DNA from: Nocardia sp. NRRL S-836
Lineage (GTDB): Bacteria; Actinomycetota; Actinomycetes; Mycobacteriales; Pseudonocardiaceae
Assembly: GCF_001279525.1 (NCBI RefSeq)
Contig: NZ_LGDY01000058.1
Span: 180,889-244,888, forward strand
Direction: 5' to 3'
DNA: 64,000 nt
Position numbers and translations under genes: made by a program. Below are positions 24,560 through 34,039 of this stretch, piece after piece. A model generated the notes under the pieces. It was not told where the DNA came from, searched no databases, and saw only the letters and a list, made by a program, of their open reading frames with translations. The stretch's first letter is position 1; the number at the start of each line of letters is the position of its first letter.

Positions 24560-25942
24560 ATGAACACCATCGGCCTCGTGCGGCTGACGGTCGCCGCGCC
24601 CGACCGTCGCATCGACCTCGCGCTACCGGAACGGGTCCCGCTCGCCGAGCTGCTGCCGGGACTGCTGGCCCATGCCGGTGACGCGCTCGCCGACGCCGGC
24701 GCGAGCGTCGGCGGCTGGGTGCTGCGGCGCGCGGACGGCGCCCCGCTCGACCCCGCCAGGACGCTTGCCGCGCAACGAATCCGCGATGGCGAGGTCCTGC
24801 ACCTCACACCGGCGCAGACCGACTGGCCCGAGCTCGAGTACGACGACGTCGTCGACGCGATCGCCGGTGGCTCCGCGCGCACCGGCGGGGCGTGGGCGCC
24901 TCGGCACACCCGGCTGGGCGGGCTCGCCGCGGGTGCGCTCGGCGCCGGGCTCGGCCTCGTCGCCGTGCTGCGGTCGGGGCCGCCGTGGCCGGCGGCCGCG
25001 TGGTGGTCGATCGTCGCCGCTGTCGTGCTGCTGTGCGCGGCGGTGCTGCTCGCCAGGGCCGCGGGCGATGCCGGGCTCGGTGCGGCGGTCGCGGCCGCCG
25101 CGCTGCCGTTCGCGTTCGTGGGCGGCGGGCTGGTGTTCGCCGGCCACCGCGCGTTGCCGGAACTCGGTGCGGCGCACCTGGTCGCCGCGAGCGCCGGGCT
25201 GCTGCTCGCCGCGATGATCGCGTTGCTCGGCGTGGTCGACAGGGCCGCGTTCTTCGTGGGCGCGGCCACGGCCGGGACGCTCGGGCTGCTCGGTGGCTGG
25301 CTCGCGACGTCCGACTCGTACGCGGGGCACGAGGCGGCCGGGCTCGTCGCCGGGTGCGGTCTGGCGCTCTCGCCGCTGCTCGCACCGCTGTCGATCCGGC
25401 TGGCGCGCGTGCCGTTGCCGGTGCTGCCGCGCGACGCCGCCGATCTGCTGCGCGAAAGCCCGCGGCCGCCGCGTGCCGCGGTGTACGCGGCGGTGGTGCG
25501 GGCGGACGCGTTGCTCACCGGCATGGTCGGCGGGCTCGCGCTCGCGGTCGTCGTCTGCTTCGTGCTGCTGATCCGCAGCGACAGCACGGCCGCGCTGATC
25601 CTGGTGCTCGTGCTGACACCCGGGTTCCTGCTCAGGGCGAGGCTCTACCCGATCGTGCGACAACGGGCGGCGCTGCTGACCGTCGGCCTCGCGGGCACGG
25701 CGTGCCTCGCGCTGTGGCCGCTGATGTCCGACCGCGCTCTCCTGCTGGAGATGGCGGCTCCGGTCCTGCTGGTGGCCGGTGCGTTCGCCGTTGGCCTGGG
25801 GATCGTGCACAGCAGGAAGGAGGCGAATCCCCACCTGGGCCGGTACGCCGAGGTGCTGGAGGTCGTCGTGGTGCTGGCGATCGTCCCGGTGCTGTGTTCC
25901 GTGCTCGGTCTTTACGGTCACCTGCGCGGGTTGGGTGGCTGA
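24560..25942 (+). CDS. eccD: EccD, type VII secretion membrane channel subunit
   Basis: 460 residues. The N-terminal about 90 residues form a ubiquitin-like (YukD) cytosolic domain (GLVRLTVAAPDRRIDLALPE to GEVLHLTPAQ). About 11 transmembrane helices follow. EccD forms the central membrane vestibule of the ESX core complex together with EccB, EccC and EccE. ATG preceded by GGGAAGA. The stop lies just before the eccB ATG (1-bp gap), so the two are one operon. The length is a little shorter than mycobacterial EccD (about 470-510). Confidence 0.95.
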   Translation: MNTIGLVRLTVAAPDRRIDLALPERVPLAELLPGLLAHAGDALADAGASVGGWVLRRADGAPLDPARTLAAQRIRDGEVLHLTPAQTDWPELEYDDVVDAIAGGSARTGGAWAPRHTRLGGLAAGALGAGLGLVAVLRSGPPWPAAAWWSIVAAVVLLCAAVLLARAAGDAGLGAAVAAAALPFAFVGGGLVFAGHRALPELGAAHLVAASAGLLLAAMIALLGVVDRAAFFVGAATAGTLGLLGGWLATSDSYAGHEAAGLVAGCGLALSPLLAPLSIRLARVPLPVLPRDAADLLRESPRPPRAAVYAAVVRADALLTGMVGGLALAVVVCFVLLIRSDSTAALILVLVLTPGFLLRARLYPIVRQRAALLTVGLAGTACLALWPLMSDRALLLEMAAPVLLVAGAFAVGLGIVHSRKEANPHLGRYAEVLEVVVVLAIVPVLCSVLGLYGHLRGLGG

Positions 25943-25943
25943 C

Positions 25944-27347
25944 ATGGCGTCGAAGCACGATCAGCTGCAGGCGTACCAGTTCTCGGCCCAGCGGGTCACC
26001 TCCGCGCTGGTGACCAGGGAGACCGACCCCGAGCAGCCACCGTTCCGCCGCCCGGGCAACGCCGTGTTCGGCAGCATCGCCATCGCGGTGATCGCGCTCG
26101 CCGGAGCCGGCATCTACGGGATCATCAACCCCGGTGGCAACAAGGGCTGGCAGGACGGCAAGTCCGTGATCGTCGAGAAGGAGACCGGCACCAGGTACGT
26201 GTACCTGGACCAACGGCTCCACCCGGTCATGAACTACGCCTCGGCCCTGCTCGCGATGGACGAGCACGCACCGACGCTCAGCGTGTCCCGCGACTCGCTG
26301 ACCGGCGTGCCGCGTGGCCCTCGCATCGGCATCCCGGACGCACCGGATGCGTTGCCGGACAAAGACGGCCTGCTCACCGGCGGCTGGACGCTGTGCTCGC
26401 AGCCGACCGCCGACGAAGCGGGCGCGGTGAAACCGACGTCCGCGCTCATGGTGGGACAGCAGGCACCTGGCGGCGCCGAGCTCGGAGACCGCGCGGTGCT
26501 CGCCGACGTGCCGGAGACCGGCGCGCGTTACCTGGTGCACAGGGGATATCGGCACCTCGTCGACAAGGCCGACGTGCCCGCCGTCGGGGTGGCGCTCGGT
26601 GCCACGCCCGCGATCCAGGTGGCTCCCGCCGTGGTCGAGGCGATCCCGCAGGGCGCACCCGTCGCACCGATTCCGGTGGCGGACATCGGGAAGCCGGCGG
26701 GCATCGGGTCCTTCCTCGCCGGTCAGCTCCTCGCGGTGCGGACCTCCGGCGGCGTGCAGCACTACCTGGCCGAGAAGGGCAGGCTGCGGCCGATCACCGA
26801 GCTCCAGTACGACATCCAGCGCGCACACCAGGCCACCGCCGCCGCATATCCGGGCGCAGAGCCGAAAGCGTTGCCGATAGGGCTGATCGAAGCGGGCAAC
26901 GCCCCGCAAACCCCCGTCGTCCCACCGAAAGCGGGCGACCCGCCGACGGTGCGACCGGAGTTCGCCCCCGGTGGTGACGCCGCGACGCTGTGCCTGACCT
27001 TCGGCGCGGGCACGGGTGTGCCGACGGTGACGCTCGACCCACCGATGCCGAAGGCCGACCCGCTGACGTCGACGCCCAAGCGGACCGACCGCGGTGCCGT
27101 GCTGGCCGACCGGGTGCTGGTGCCCGCGGGACAGGCCGCGCTCGTCGAGGCCGTGGCCACCCCGGACGCGCCTCGGGGAACGGTCATCGTGGTGACCGAC
27201 CAGGGCATCGCCTACCCGCTGGCCGACCCGAAGGTGGTGGAGGTGCTGGGCTTCGCGGGCGTGCAACCCGTCCGCATGCCCGCCGGGCTGGTCGCGAGGA
27301 TCCCCTCCGGCTCCGGCCTCGGCCATGATGCCGCGCTCCGCCGCTGA
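25944..27347 (+). CDS. eccB: EccB, type VII secretion periplasmic/membrane subunit
   Basis: 467 residues. The start MASKHDQLQAYQFSAQRVTS is the classical EccB N-terminus. One TM helix follows (about 47-68, GSIAIAVIALAGAGIYGII), then a large extracytoplasmic domain with R1-R4-like repeats and a conserved Cys pair (WTLCSQPT, LCLTFG). EccB belongs to the ESX core complex and has been proposed to have ATPase activity outside the membrane. Downstream lie two strong terminators, so eccD-eccB ends here. Confidence 0.95.
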   Translation: MASKHDQLQAYQFSAQRVTSALVTRETDPEQPPFRRPGNAVFGSIAIAVIALAGAGIYGIINPGGNKGWQDGKSVIVEKETGTRYVYLDQRLHPVMNYASALLAMDEHAPTLSVSRDSLTGVPRGPRIGIPDAPDALPDKDGLLTGGWTLCSQPTADEAGAVKPTSALMVGQQAPGGAELGDRAVLADVPETGARYLVHRGYRHLVDKADVPAVGVALGATPAIQVAPAVVEAIPQGAPVAPIPVADIGKPAGIGSFLAGQLLAVRTSGGVQHYLAEKGRLRPITELQYDIQRAHQATAAAYPGAEPKALPIGLIEAGNAPQTPVVPPKAGDPPTVRPEFAPGGDAATLCLTFGAGTGVPTVTLDPPMPKADPLTSTPKRTDRGAVLADRVLVPAGQAALVEAVATPDAPRGTVIVVTDQGIAYPLADPKVVEVLGFAGVQPVRMPAGLVARIPSGSGLGHDAALRR

Positions 27348-27352
27348 CCACC

Positions 27353-27400
27353 GCGGACCGGGGCCCTGGAAACGTCGTGTCCCCAGGGGCCCCGGTCCGC
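27353..27400 (+). terminator. Terminator hairpin after eccB
   Basis: GCGGACCGGGGCCCTGG pairs with CCAGGGGCCCCGGTCCGC with a single bulge and a 12-nt loop containing ACGTCGT. It lies just after the eccB stop, with no U-tract. Confidence 0.8.
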
Positions 27401-27459
27401 ATCGCGTCAGCGGCTCCTGGAGCCTTGCGTGCGCAGGCATCCCGCGCGAACACCTCGCA

Positions 27460-27500
27460 GCGGAAAGGTCCCGGAGACGTCGTCCCCGGGACCTTTCCGC
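27460..27500 (-). terminator. Terminator hairpin for the PPE-like gene on the minus strand
   Basis: Perfect 15-bp stem (GCGGAAAGGTCCCGG and its complement) with an 11-nt loop containing ACGTCGT, just beyond the minus-strand stop at 27,512. Together with the preceding hairpin it separates two convergent ESX operons. Confidence 0.8.
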
Positions 27501-27511
27501 GCCGTACCTGA

Positions 27512-28891
27512 TCAGTGCAGCCGGCGCGGCTTGATCGCACCGTCCTGCGAGGACGCCCACTGGTCGACCCGCCAGAGGTCCTCGTCCACGACGTGGGCCG
27601 TGGCCGGCACAACCGGCTCGGCAGACCTGTGGCCCCGCACCGCGAACGAGTTCGCGTCCGCCCTGCCCGCCTTGCCGCTGAGCATCGACGGCAGACCGGG
27701 CGTGGCGCCGTCCCTGCGCCTGGTCCGGCTGTTGCCACGCCGTTGCGCCGCACCGGAACCGGGCCCGTTGCCCGCGCCACCGGCACCCATGCCCGCACCA
27801 CCCATCGGCGGCATCATCGGCGGGACACCACCCGCACCCGCGGGTCCGCCCGCCGGGCCACCGAGCGGCGCCGAGGTCGGCGCCACCCCGCCGGGAGCGG
27901 CGCTGGCGGGCGCACCGAACGACGCGGCGGGCAACGACGACTTCGCACTCATGCCGCCGATACCGCCGCCGGGGTGCACCCCCGGCACCCGCCCACCACC
28001 GGTACCGCCGATGCCGCCGGGCCGCAACGCCGAGCCGGCGTGGCCACCGGGCACCATCGGCGGGATGAACGGCGAGGAGACCGGCGGCAGGGTCGGCGTC
28101 GGGATGGCAGGCAGCTTCGGCGTCGGGATCGGTGGCGCACTCACGCCTCCGCTGAGCGACGGACCTCCACCCGCCGCACCACCGCCGGCCCCGCCTTCGG
28201 GACCTCCGGCCGCCCCGCCCTCGGGACCGCCCGCCGCGCCGCCCTCGGAACCACCGGCCGCACCACCCTCGGGCCCTCCCTCCTGACCACCCGCGGGAGA
28301 CTGCTGGGCTCCCGCGTCAGGTCCGCCGGTCGGGCCGCCCGCCCTGGGGCCTCCCGGGTTCCGTCCGGTCTTCTTGTCCTGGAAGCTCGGTGCACCCTTG
28401 ATCTTGGCCAGCGTCCGTTCCGCGTCGCGGTAGTACCCCGCCAGCAGGTTCATCGCCTCGCCCGCCTTGATCCGGAACGGAATCTCGAGCGCCTCCAGGG
28501 ACTCCTCCGTCTGCGGGGAGCTCATCGCCAGCAACAACGCCTTGTTGTACTCCTCGACCTGGATGCGAACGGCGTCGAAGGTGGGCATGAGCGCGCTGGC
28601 GACGACCCTGAGGTAGGCCGACGGCTGCGCGCCGGTGACCCGCTCGCTCCAGTCGTCGAGAATCTTCTGGCCCCGCTCGGACGTGGCGACGAACTGCTTG
28701 CCGGCCGCGTCCTGGTCCCACTTGGCTTCGCGGGCCTTGTTGGTCTCCTTCTTGAACGCGTCCCGCACGGAAGGCAGCTCTCGTTCCGCCGCCGCCCACA
28801 TGTCCCCCTTCTTGGTGAGGGGTGCCTCGTTGCGCATCTCTTCGCCGATGACGCGGGCCTGCTCCCGCAACGGCATGCTCCGGTAGTCCAC
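27512..28891 (-). CDS. PPE-like ESX substrate with Gly/Pro-rich tail
   Basis: 459 residues from a GTG with GGGGGAG upstream. Residues 1-170 are a helical domain with conserved tryptophans (MWAAAERELP, KWDQDAAGKQF, LDDWSERVTG), consistent with a PPE/EspB-like helical hairpin. A long low-complexity stretch of GGPEGGAAGG-type repeats and Pro/Gly (about 175-400) follows. The C-terminal tail WRVDQWASSQDGAIKPRRLH is conserved-looking. Such proteins are exported by ESX as a complex with a PE/EspC-like partner. The 94-residue YxxxD protein encoded 14 bp upstream is the natural partner. Surface or extracellular role inferred. Confidence 0.82.
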   Translation of the reverse strand: MDYRSMPLREQARVIGEEMRNEAPLTKKGDMWAAAERELPSVRDAFKKETNKAREAKWDQDAAGKQFVATSERGQKILDDWSERVTGAQPSAYLRVVASALMPTFDAVRIQVEEYNKALLLAMSSPQTEESLEALEIPFRIKAGEAMNLLAGYYRDAERTLAKIKGAPSFQDKKTGRNPGGPRAGGPTGGPDAGAQQSPAGGQEGGPEGGAAGGSEGGAAGGPEGGAAGGPEGGAGGGAAGGGPSLSGGVSAPPIPTPKLPAIPTPTLPPVSSPFIPPMVPGGHAGSALRPGGIGGTGGGRVPGVHPGGGIGGMSAKSSLPAASFGAPASAAPGGVAPTSAPLGGPAGGPAGAGGVPPMMPPMGGAGMGAGGAGNGPGSGAAQRRGNSRTRRRDGATPGLPSMLSGKAGRADANSFAVRGHRSAEPVVPATAHVVDEDLWRVDQWASSQDGAIKPRRLH

Positions 28892-28905
28892 GCGATCGAC
28901 TCCCC

Positions 28906-29190
28906 CTACTGGCTGAGCACGCCGTCGATGACGGTCGCGCTGTCGTTGTCGGCGACGTAGTAGTCGGCCGTGGACTCTTGCGCCGTGAGCTCACACGACC
29001 GCATGAACTCGTTGCCGTCCCTCACCATGTCCTGGAGCATCTTGCTGATGACACCGTCGACGGTGGCGCAGCTGATGCTCTCCTCCATCACGCCCTGCAT
29101 CCGTTCGCCGGGCTCGACGGCGCTGAGGTTCGCGGCCTTGTAGCTCGCCATCATCCACGGGTTCATGGAGATCTCTTCGATTTCCGCCAT
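28906..29190 (-). CDS. EspC/PE-like small ESX substrate with YxxxD signal
   Basis: 94 residues. Two predicted helices are separated by a turn (NPWMMASYKAANLSA, then KMLQDMVRDGNEFMRS). Near the C-terminus comes ADYYVADND, which contains the YxxxD/E type VII export signal. No WXG, so it resembles EspC/PE more than EsxA. The ATG follows AGGAAGGAGAG. It lies between eccC (38 bp upstream) and the PPE-like gene, all in one direction. This is the usual substrate-pair arrangement, with the YxxxD protein guiding both to EccC. A bare family assignment without searching is moderate. Confidence 0.75.
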   Translation of the reverse strand: MAEIEEISMNPWMMASYKAANLSAVEPGERMQGVMEESISCATVDGVISKMLQDMVRDGNEFMRSCELTAQESTADYYVADNDSATVIDGVLSQ

Positions 29191-29228
29191 GTCTCTCTCC
29201 TTCCTGATTTAGCTGACGTGCCGGGAGG

Positions 29229-32200
29229 TCACTCCGCGGGCGGCACCCACGCGAGCTGCACGAGCTGCGTCCCACCCCGCCTGGTGACCAACTTGCCGCG
29301 GCCGGGCGGCAGCGGTTCCGCTTTCACCCCGCCGAGAAGCGCACCCTCGGCCTTGTCGCCGGACAGCAGCAGCCCGATCGAGCCGACGTCGCGCATCCGC
29401 GAGAGGAACGACTCGTAGAGTGCCCGGCCGGAGCCGCCGCTGCGACGGGTGACCACCACGTGCAGGCCGATGTCCCTGCCCTGCGCCAGGAACTCCACGA
29501 GCGGGTGCAGCGGGTTGTTCATCGGCGTGGCCACCAGGTCGAAGTCGTCGACGAGGACGAACAGTTCCGGGCCGGTCCACCAGTTGCGCTTGCGCAGCTG
29601 TTCCGCGGTCACGTCCGGACCGGGAAGTCGTTGGCGCATCGCGTGAGCGACCGTCTCGACCAGCTTCCCCGTGGTCGCGCCGTCGGTGCCGTAGGCCGCG
29701 AGGTGGCTTCGCGGCACCTCGCCGAGCAGGCCGCGCCGGTGGTCGACCAGCACCACGCGCGCCTGGTCGGGCGTGTAGGTGTCGACGATGCGGCGGGCGA
29801 GTGTGCGCAGGAACGTCGTCTTGCCGGAGTCGGCGTCGCCGAGCAGCACCAGGTGGGCGTCGGTGGCGAAGTCGAGCGGCACCGGTTCGAGGTCCTTCTC
29901 CGCGATCGCCACGGACAACCGGTGCCCCTGCGGGTCGTCGCCGGCCGGCAACGCGAAGTAGGGCAGGCGTTCCGGCAGCATCCGGACGGCGGGCGCCGGG
30001 TCGGCCGTCCACGCCGTCCGCACCGCCTCGACCAACCCGGCCACGCCGCCCGCGAGGTCCTCCGCGGTGTCCACGCCGTCCAGGCGCGGCAACGCCGTGA
30101 GGACCTGGTGCTTGCTCTGCCCCAGCCCGCGGCCGGGCGAGTTGTCCGGCACGCGAGCCGCGCCCATGCGGTCGATCGCGGTGTCGATCGGGTCGCCGAG
30201 CCGCAGTTCGAGCTTGCTGCCGAACAGGTCCCGCACCGCCATCTTCAGGTCGAACCAGCGCGCGGTGGTCGCGATCAGGTGCACGCCGTAGGCGAGGCCG
30301 CGTGCGGCGATGCTCGCGACGATCTCCTCCTGGTCCTCGAAGTCCTTGCGCAGCGTGGCCCAGCCGTCGATGACCAGGAACACGTCGCCGTGCGGGTCGT
30401 CGGTGATCGTGCCGTTCGCGCGCAGTGCGCGGTAGGCCTGCATGCCGTCGATGTCCATTGCGGCGAACCGGCGTTCGCGCTCGGTCAGCACCGAGGCCAC
30501 CTCGGCGATGGTGCGGCGGACGGCGGGAACGTTCTGCCGGTTCGCCACCCCGCCGACGTGCGGGAGGTCGCGCAACGACGCGAGTGAGCCGCCGCCGAAG
30601 TCCAGGCAGTAGAACTGGACCTCGCGCGGGGTGTGGGTGAGCGCGAGGCCCGCGATCAGCGACCGGGCCGCGGTGCTCTTGCCGGACTGCGGCCCGCCGG
30701 TGATCACCGCGTGGCCCGCGCCACCGGACAGGTCGAACACGAGCGGGTCGCGCCGCTGGTCGAGCGGCCGGTCGACCACGCCGAACACCGCGCGCAGACC
30801 GCCGACGAACTCGGGGTCGACCGGTCGCAGACCGCGGCCGGGGTCGGCGGTCAGCGCACCGAACAGCTGGTCCATCGTCGGCGCACGGTCGAGCGGGGGC
30901 AGCCACACCTGGTGCGCGGGCGTGCCGCGACCGGCGAAGCGGTCCACCAGGATGTCCATCAGGCTTTCGCCGACCGCGTCGTCGTGCACGTCGTCCACCA
31001 CGTCGGCAGGCCGCTCCTCCTCGACCGCGGGCGCGTGGTAGGTCGTCGTGTACTCGTTGAGCCCCAACGGTTGTGGCGCTCCTGCGGGAGTGGTTTCCGC
31101 CTGGTCGGCGCGGTGCACGCCGGAGACGTAGGCGGCGCGGAACCTGCTCATCGGCTCGTCGCCGTAGCGCAGGAAACCGTGTCCGGGCGCGCGTGGCAGG
31201 GAGAACGCGTCGGACACACCGAGCACGGTCCGGCTGTCCATGTCGGAGAACGTGCGCAGGCCGATCCGGTAGGACAGGTGCGCGTCGAGCCCGCGCAGCC
31301 GGCCCTCCTCCAACCGCTGGCTCGCGAGCAGCAGGTGCACGCCGAGCGAGCGGCCGACCCGGCCGATCTGCACGAAGTTGTCGATGAAGTCCGGCCGAGC
31401 GGACAGCAGTTCGGAGAACTCGTCGCACACCACGAACAGGGTCGGCACCTCCGGCAGCGGCGCACCGGCGGCGCGGGCCTTCTCGTAGTCGCGCAGCGAG
31501 GCGAAGTTGCCCGCCGCGCGCAGCAGTTCCTGACGGCGCAACAGCTCGCCGTTGATCGCGTCGGACATCCGGTCGACCAGCGGCAGCTCGTCGGCCAGGT
31601 TGGTGATCACGGCGCTGGTGTGCGGCAACCGGTCGAGGCGCGCGAACGTGGCACCGCCCTTGAAGTCGATCAGCGCGAAGTTCAGCGCGCTCGGCGGGTG
31701 GGTCACCGCGAGCGCCAGCACCAACGTGCGCAGCAGCTCGCTCTTGCCGGAGCCGGTCGCGCCGATCAGCAGGCCGTGCGGGCCCATGCCGTCCTGCGCG
31801 GACTCCTTGAGGTCCAGCTCGATCGGGGTGCCGTCGGGCCGGATGCCGAACCGCACGCGCAGCCGGTCACGACTCGGCCGGGGCACCCAGGTGTCCTCCG
31901 GGTCGAACGCGTACGGGTCGCCGAGGTCGAGCAGCTCCTCCAGGCCCAGCTCCGAGCTCAGCGGCTGCTCACCGTGGCCGCCCTCGGTGAGCCGCAACGG
32001 CGCGAGCTGCCGCGCGAGCGCCTCCACGCTCTCGACGGAGAGGCTGTCCGCGCGCCCCAGGTCGGCGTCACCGTCGGCGTTGCTGATGCTCAACGCGCCG
32101 TCATCGGCGACGTCGAGCACCACCGCCGAGAGGTCGGGCATCCTCGGCGCCGGCGAGGTCAGGTCGATCACCGTGGCGCCCTCGACGCCCGCGCCCGCCA

Positions 32201-33206
32201 GCAGGTGGTCCGACCCCGCGGTCACGCCGCCGTCGACGACCACGACGAGGTGCGGCCCCGCCACCCTGGTGCTCCCGTCCTCCGGGTCGAACCGCGGCCG
32301 GTCGGCCAGCAGGTCGTCGAGCACCGCCTCCAGCATCGTGATGGTCGGGGCGACCAGCCGGAGTGGGCCGAGTGCGTCGCTCCGCTCCGGGTGCAGCGCG
32401 TGGGGCAGCCACTTCAGCCATTCCCACTCCGCGCGCCGTTCCGGGCTCACGCACACGGCGATCCGCAGGTCGTCGGGCGACTGCAGCACGGCGAGCTGGG
32501 CGATCATGGCGCGCACCAGGCCGTGCGCACCGGTTCCGAGCACGTGCACGCGGCTGAAACCGTTGACCGCCATGGCCAGCGGCAGGTCGGGCACCTCGGT
32601 GTAGGTGGTGATGAACTGGCGCAACGCCAAGGCGGACAACGGTTCCAGCTGCTCCAGCGGCTTGGTGTCCGGCGTGATCAGCGTGGTGGCCAGGCTCTGC
32701 GGTCCGAGCCCCACCCGCACCACGCCGAAGTCGTCGTCGCCGCGACGGCGTTCCCAGAGGCGGAAGCTGTCCGCAACGGACCACAGCGTGGCCGGGTCGG
32801 GGTGCAGGTACCACAGCGCGGTGCGCTGCCGCCTGGCCGCGCGGCCGACCCGCACCCGGTGCTGGGCGAGGCCGCGCAGGTAGAGCCTGCGGGCGTGGCC
32901 CATCTCGCGCTTGCTCGGCCCGCCGCCGTTGAGGAACGCGACGCCGACCATGGCCAGCATGGCGACGCCGAACAGCCCCATGGTGACGTACCGCAGCGCG
33001 CCGCTCGTGCCGAGCTGACCGCCACTGCCGCTGAACATCAGCACCATCGCGGCCATCATCAGCACCATCGGCAACGCCATCAGCGCCTGCGTCCACTGCC
33101 GGCCCGCCGGCGCCGGGATCTCCGGCGGTGCGTCGAGCACGAGCTCGCCCTCCGGCATCTCCGGCGACGGCCGCCGCACCGGCCTCTGCACCAACACCGT
33201 CGCCAC
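29229..33206 (-). CDS. eccC: EccC, FtsK/SpoIIIE-type motor ATPase of type VII secretion
   Basis: 1,325 residues as a single chain (EccCa plus EccCb). I chose the GTG at 33,206 because GGAGGAGG lies 6-7 nt before it; the frame is open 45 codons further up. Two N-terminal TM helices (ALMALPMVLMMAAMVLMF and YVTMGLFGVAMLAMVGVAFL) precede a DUF domain and three FtsK-like ATPase domains. Walker A motifs are GATGSGKSE, GGPQSGKST and GDADSGKTT. Walker B sites are VVCDEFSELL, LVIDGW and VLVDDF. Only the first keeps the Asp-Glu pair, matching the family rule that ATPase 1 does most of the work. It recognises YxxxD/E signals and powers export. Divergent from the Esx pair. Confidence 0.96.
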   Translation of the reverse strand: MATVLVQRPVRRPSPEMPEGELVLDAPPEIPAPAGRQWTQALMALPMVLMMAAMVLMFSGSGGQLGTSGALRYVTMGLFGVAMLAMVGVAFLNGGGPSKREMGHARRLYLRGLAQHRVRVGRAARRQRTALWYLHPDPATLWSVADSFRLWERRRGDDDFGVVRVGLGPQSLATTLITPDTKPLEQLEPLSALALRQFITTYTEVPDLPLAMAVNGFSRVHVLGTGAHGLVRAMIAQLAVLQSPDDLRIAVCVSPERRAEWEWLKWLPHALHPERSDALGPLRLVAPTITMLEAVLDDLLADRPRFDPEDGSTRVAGPHLVVVVDGGVTAGSDHLLAGAGVEGATVIDLTSPAPRMPDLSAVVLDVADDGALSISNADGDADLGRADSLSVESVEALARQLAPLRLTEGGHGEQPLSSELGLEELLDLGDPYAFDPEDTWVPRPSRDRLRVRFGIRPDGTPIELDLKESAQDGMGPHGLLIGATGSGKSELLRTLVLALAVTHPPSALNFALIDFKGGATFARLDRLPHTSAVITNLADELPLVDRMSDAINGELLRRQELLRAAGNFASLRDYEKARAAGAPLPEVPTLFVVCDEFSELLSARPDFIDNFVQIGRVGRSLGVHLLLASQRLEEGRLRGLDAHLSYRIGLRTFSDMDSRTVLGVSDAFSLPRAPGHGFLRYGDEPMSRFRAAYVSGVHRADQAETTPAGAPQPLGLNEYTTTYHAPAVEEERPADVVDDVHDDAVGESLMDILVDRFAGRGTPAHQVWLPPLDRAPTMDQLFGALTADPGRGLRPVDPEFVGGLRAVFGVVDRPLDQRRDPLVFDLSGGAGHAVITGGPQSGKSTAARSLIAGLALTHTPREVQFYCLDFGGGSLASLRDLPHVGGVANRQNVPAVRRTIAEVASVLTERERRFAAMDIDGMQAYRALRANGTITDDPHGDVFLVIDGWATLRKDFEDQEEIVASIAARGLAYGVHLIATTARWFDLKMAVRDLFGSKLELRLGDPIDTAIDRMGAARVPDNSPGRGLGQSKHQVLTALPRLDGVDTAEDLAGGVAGLVEAVRTAWTADPAPAVRMLPERLPYFALPAGDDPQGHRLSVAIAEKDLEPVPLDFATDAHLVLLGDADSGKTTFLRTLARRIVDTYTPDQARVVLVDHRRGLLGEVPRSHLAAYGTDGATTGKLVETVAHAMRQRLPGPDVTAEQLRKRNWWTGPELFVLVDDFDLVATPMNNPLHPLVEFLAQGRDIGLHVVVTRRSGGSGRALYESFLSRMRDVGSIGLLLSGDKAEGALLGGVKAEPLPPGRGKLVTRRGGTQLVQLAWVPPAE

Positions 33207-33355
33207 GACGACCTCCTCCACGAGCTGCTGTCCGGCTCGATGGTGGCCGCTGCCGTGGAGCACGTGCGGGCGTTGGCATGAAGGTGCCAGCGCGACCCCG
33301 GCGCCGGCTCCGGCCCCTAGCGTCGAAACCCAGGCACTCACAGGAGGAGGACCCG

Positions 33356-33676
33356 ATGGTCGACGGGATCAAGGGCCATGCGACCTACATGGGCGCGGCG
33401 GCCGATCACCAGGACGGCACCAACGCCGACATGGCCGCGGTCAGGAGCAGCATCGAGGAGGTTTCCCTGGCGGCGCAGGCCGTCTGGGGCGGTCAGGCCA
33501 AGCTGGCGTTCGCCCGCCTGACCGAGTTCACCGACGCCCAGCAGGCGACCAACCACGCCGACGGCCAGGACATCGCCGACCAGACGCGCAACGCCCAGAC
33601 CAACTACATCACGGGCGACGCCGACAGCGCCGACCTGCTCAAGATCTTGCTGCACAACACCCCGCAGTCTGTCTGA
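33356..33676 (+). CDS. WXG100 protein (EsxA/EsxB-like)
   Basis: 106 residues; AGGAGG lies 6 nt before the ATG. A helix-turn-helix hairpin with the central WXG motif in AVWGGQAKLAF (about residues 43-53), and a longer than usual C-terminal helix ending LLKILLHNTPQSV. WXG100 proteins are exported as antiparallel dimers by ESX systems. The partner is probably the next gene, 15 bp downstream. The first gene of a transcript divergent from eccC, across a 149-bp promoter region. Confidence 0.9.
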   Translation: MVDGIKGHATYMGAAADHQDGTNADMAAVRSSIEEVSLAAQAVWGGQAKLAFARLTEFTDAQQATNHADGQDIADQTRNAQTNYITGDADSADLLKILLHNTPQSV

Positions 33677-33691
33677 GGAACGGAGAGCACC

Positions 33692-33991
33692 ATGTCCATG
33701 GACCCTGACGAGATCTCGGTCAAGTTCGCCGACCTGGAGAACCTCGGTGCGGCGATCGCCAAGGCGCGAGGTCAGCTGAACACCGCTCGCACGAACCAGG
33801 CCACCTACACCCTGAACACGGAGAACCAGAACTGGGACGACGAGAGCTTCCGCGCGAAGTTCGCCCGCCACCAGCAGAACCAGCAGCTCGGAGAGGAGAT
33901 CGAGGAGATCCTCAACGCGACGGAGCGAGCACTCGAGGCCACCAAGCACAACCTGATGGGCGCGGTCCAGCGGTCCATGTCGGGCTTCTGA
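33692..33991 (+). CDS. WXG100-like partner protein (WDD variant)
   Basis: 99 residues, all-helical. The turn carries QNWDDESFRAKF, so the WXG glycine is replaced by Asp. The C-terminal helix continues with EIEEILNATERALEATKHNL and ends SMSGF. It follows the WXG100 gene by 15 bp and most likely forms the EsxA/EsxB-type heterodimer with it. No clear YxxxD/E at the tail, so the export signal may come from elsewhere in the complex. Confidence 0.85.
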   Translation: MSMDPDEISVKFADLENLGAAIAKARGQLNTARTNQATYTLNTENQNWDDESFRAKFARHQQNQQLGEEIEEILNATERALEATKHNLMGAVQRSMSGF

Positions 33992-34003
33992 CCCGACCGG
34001 CCA

Positions 34004-34035
34004 CGGCCCCGAGTCCCGCCTGGGACTCGGGGCCG
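34004..34035. terminator. Bidirectional hairpin terminator
   Basis: Perfect 14-bp stem (CGGCCCCGAGTCCC and its complement) with a 4-nt loop, between the convergent Esx pair (+) and mycosin gene (-). Confidence 0.85.
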
Positions 34036-34039
34036 AACG

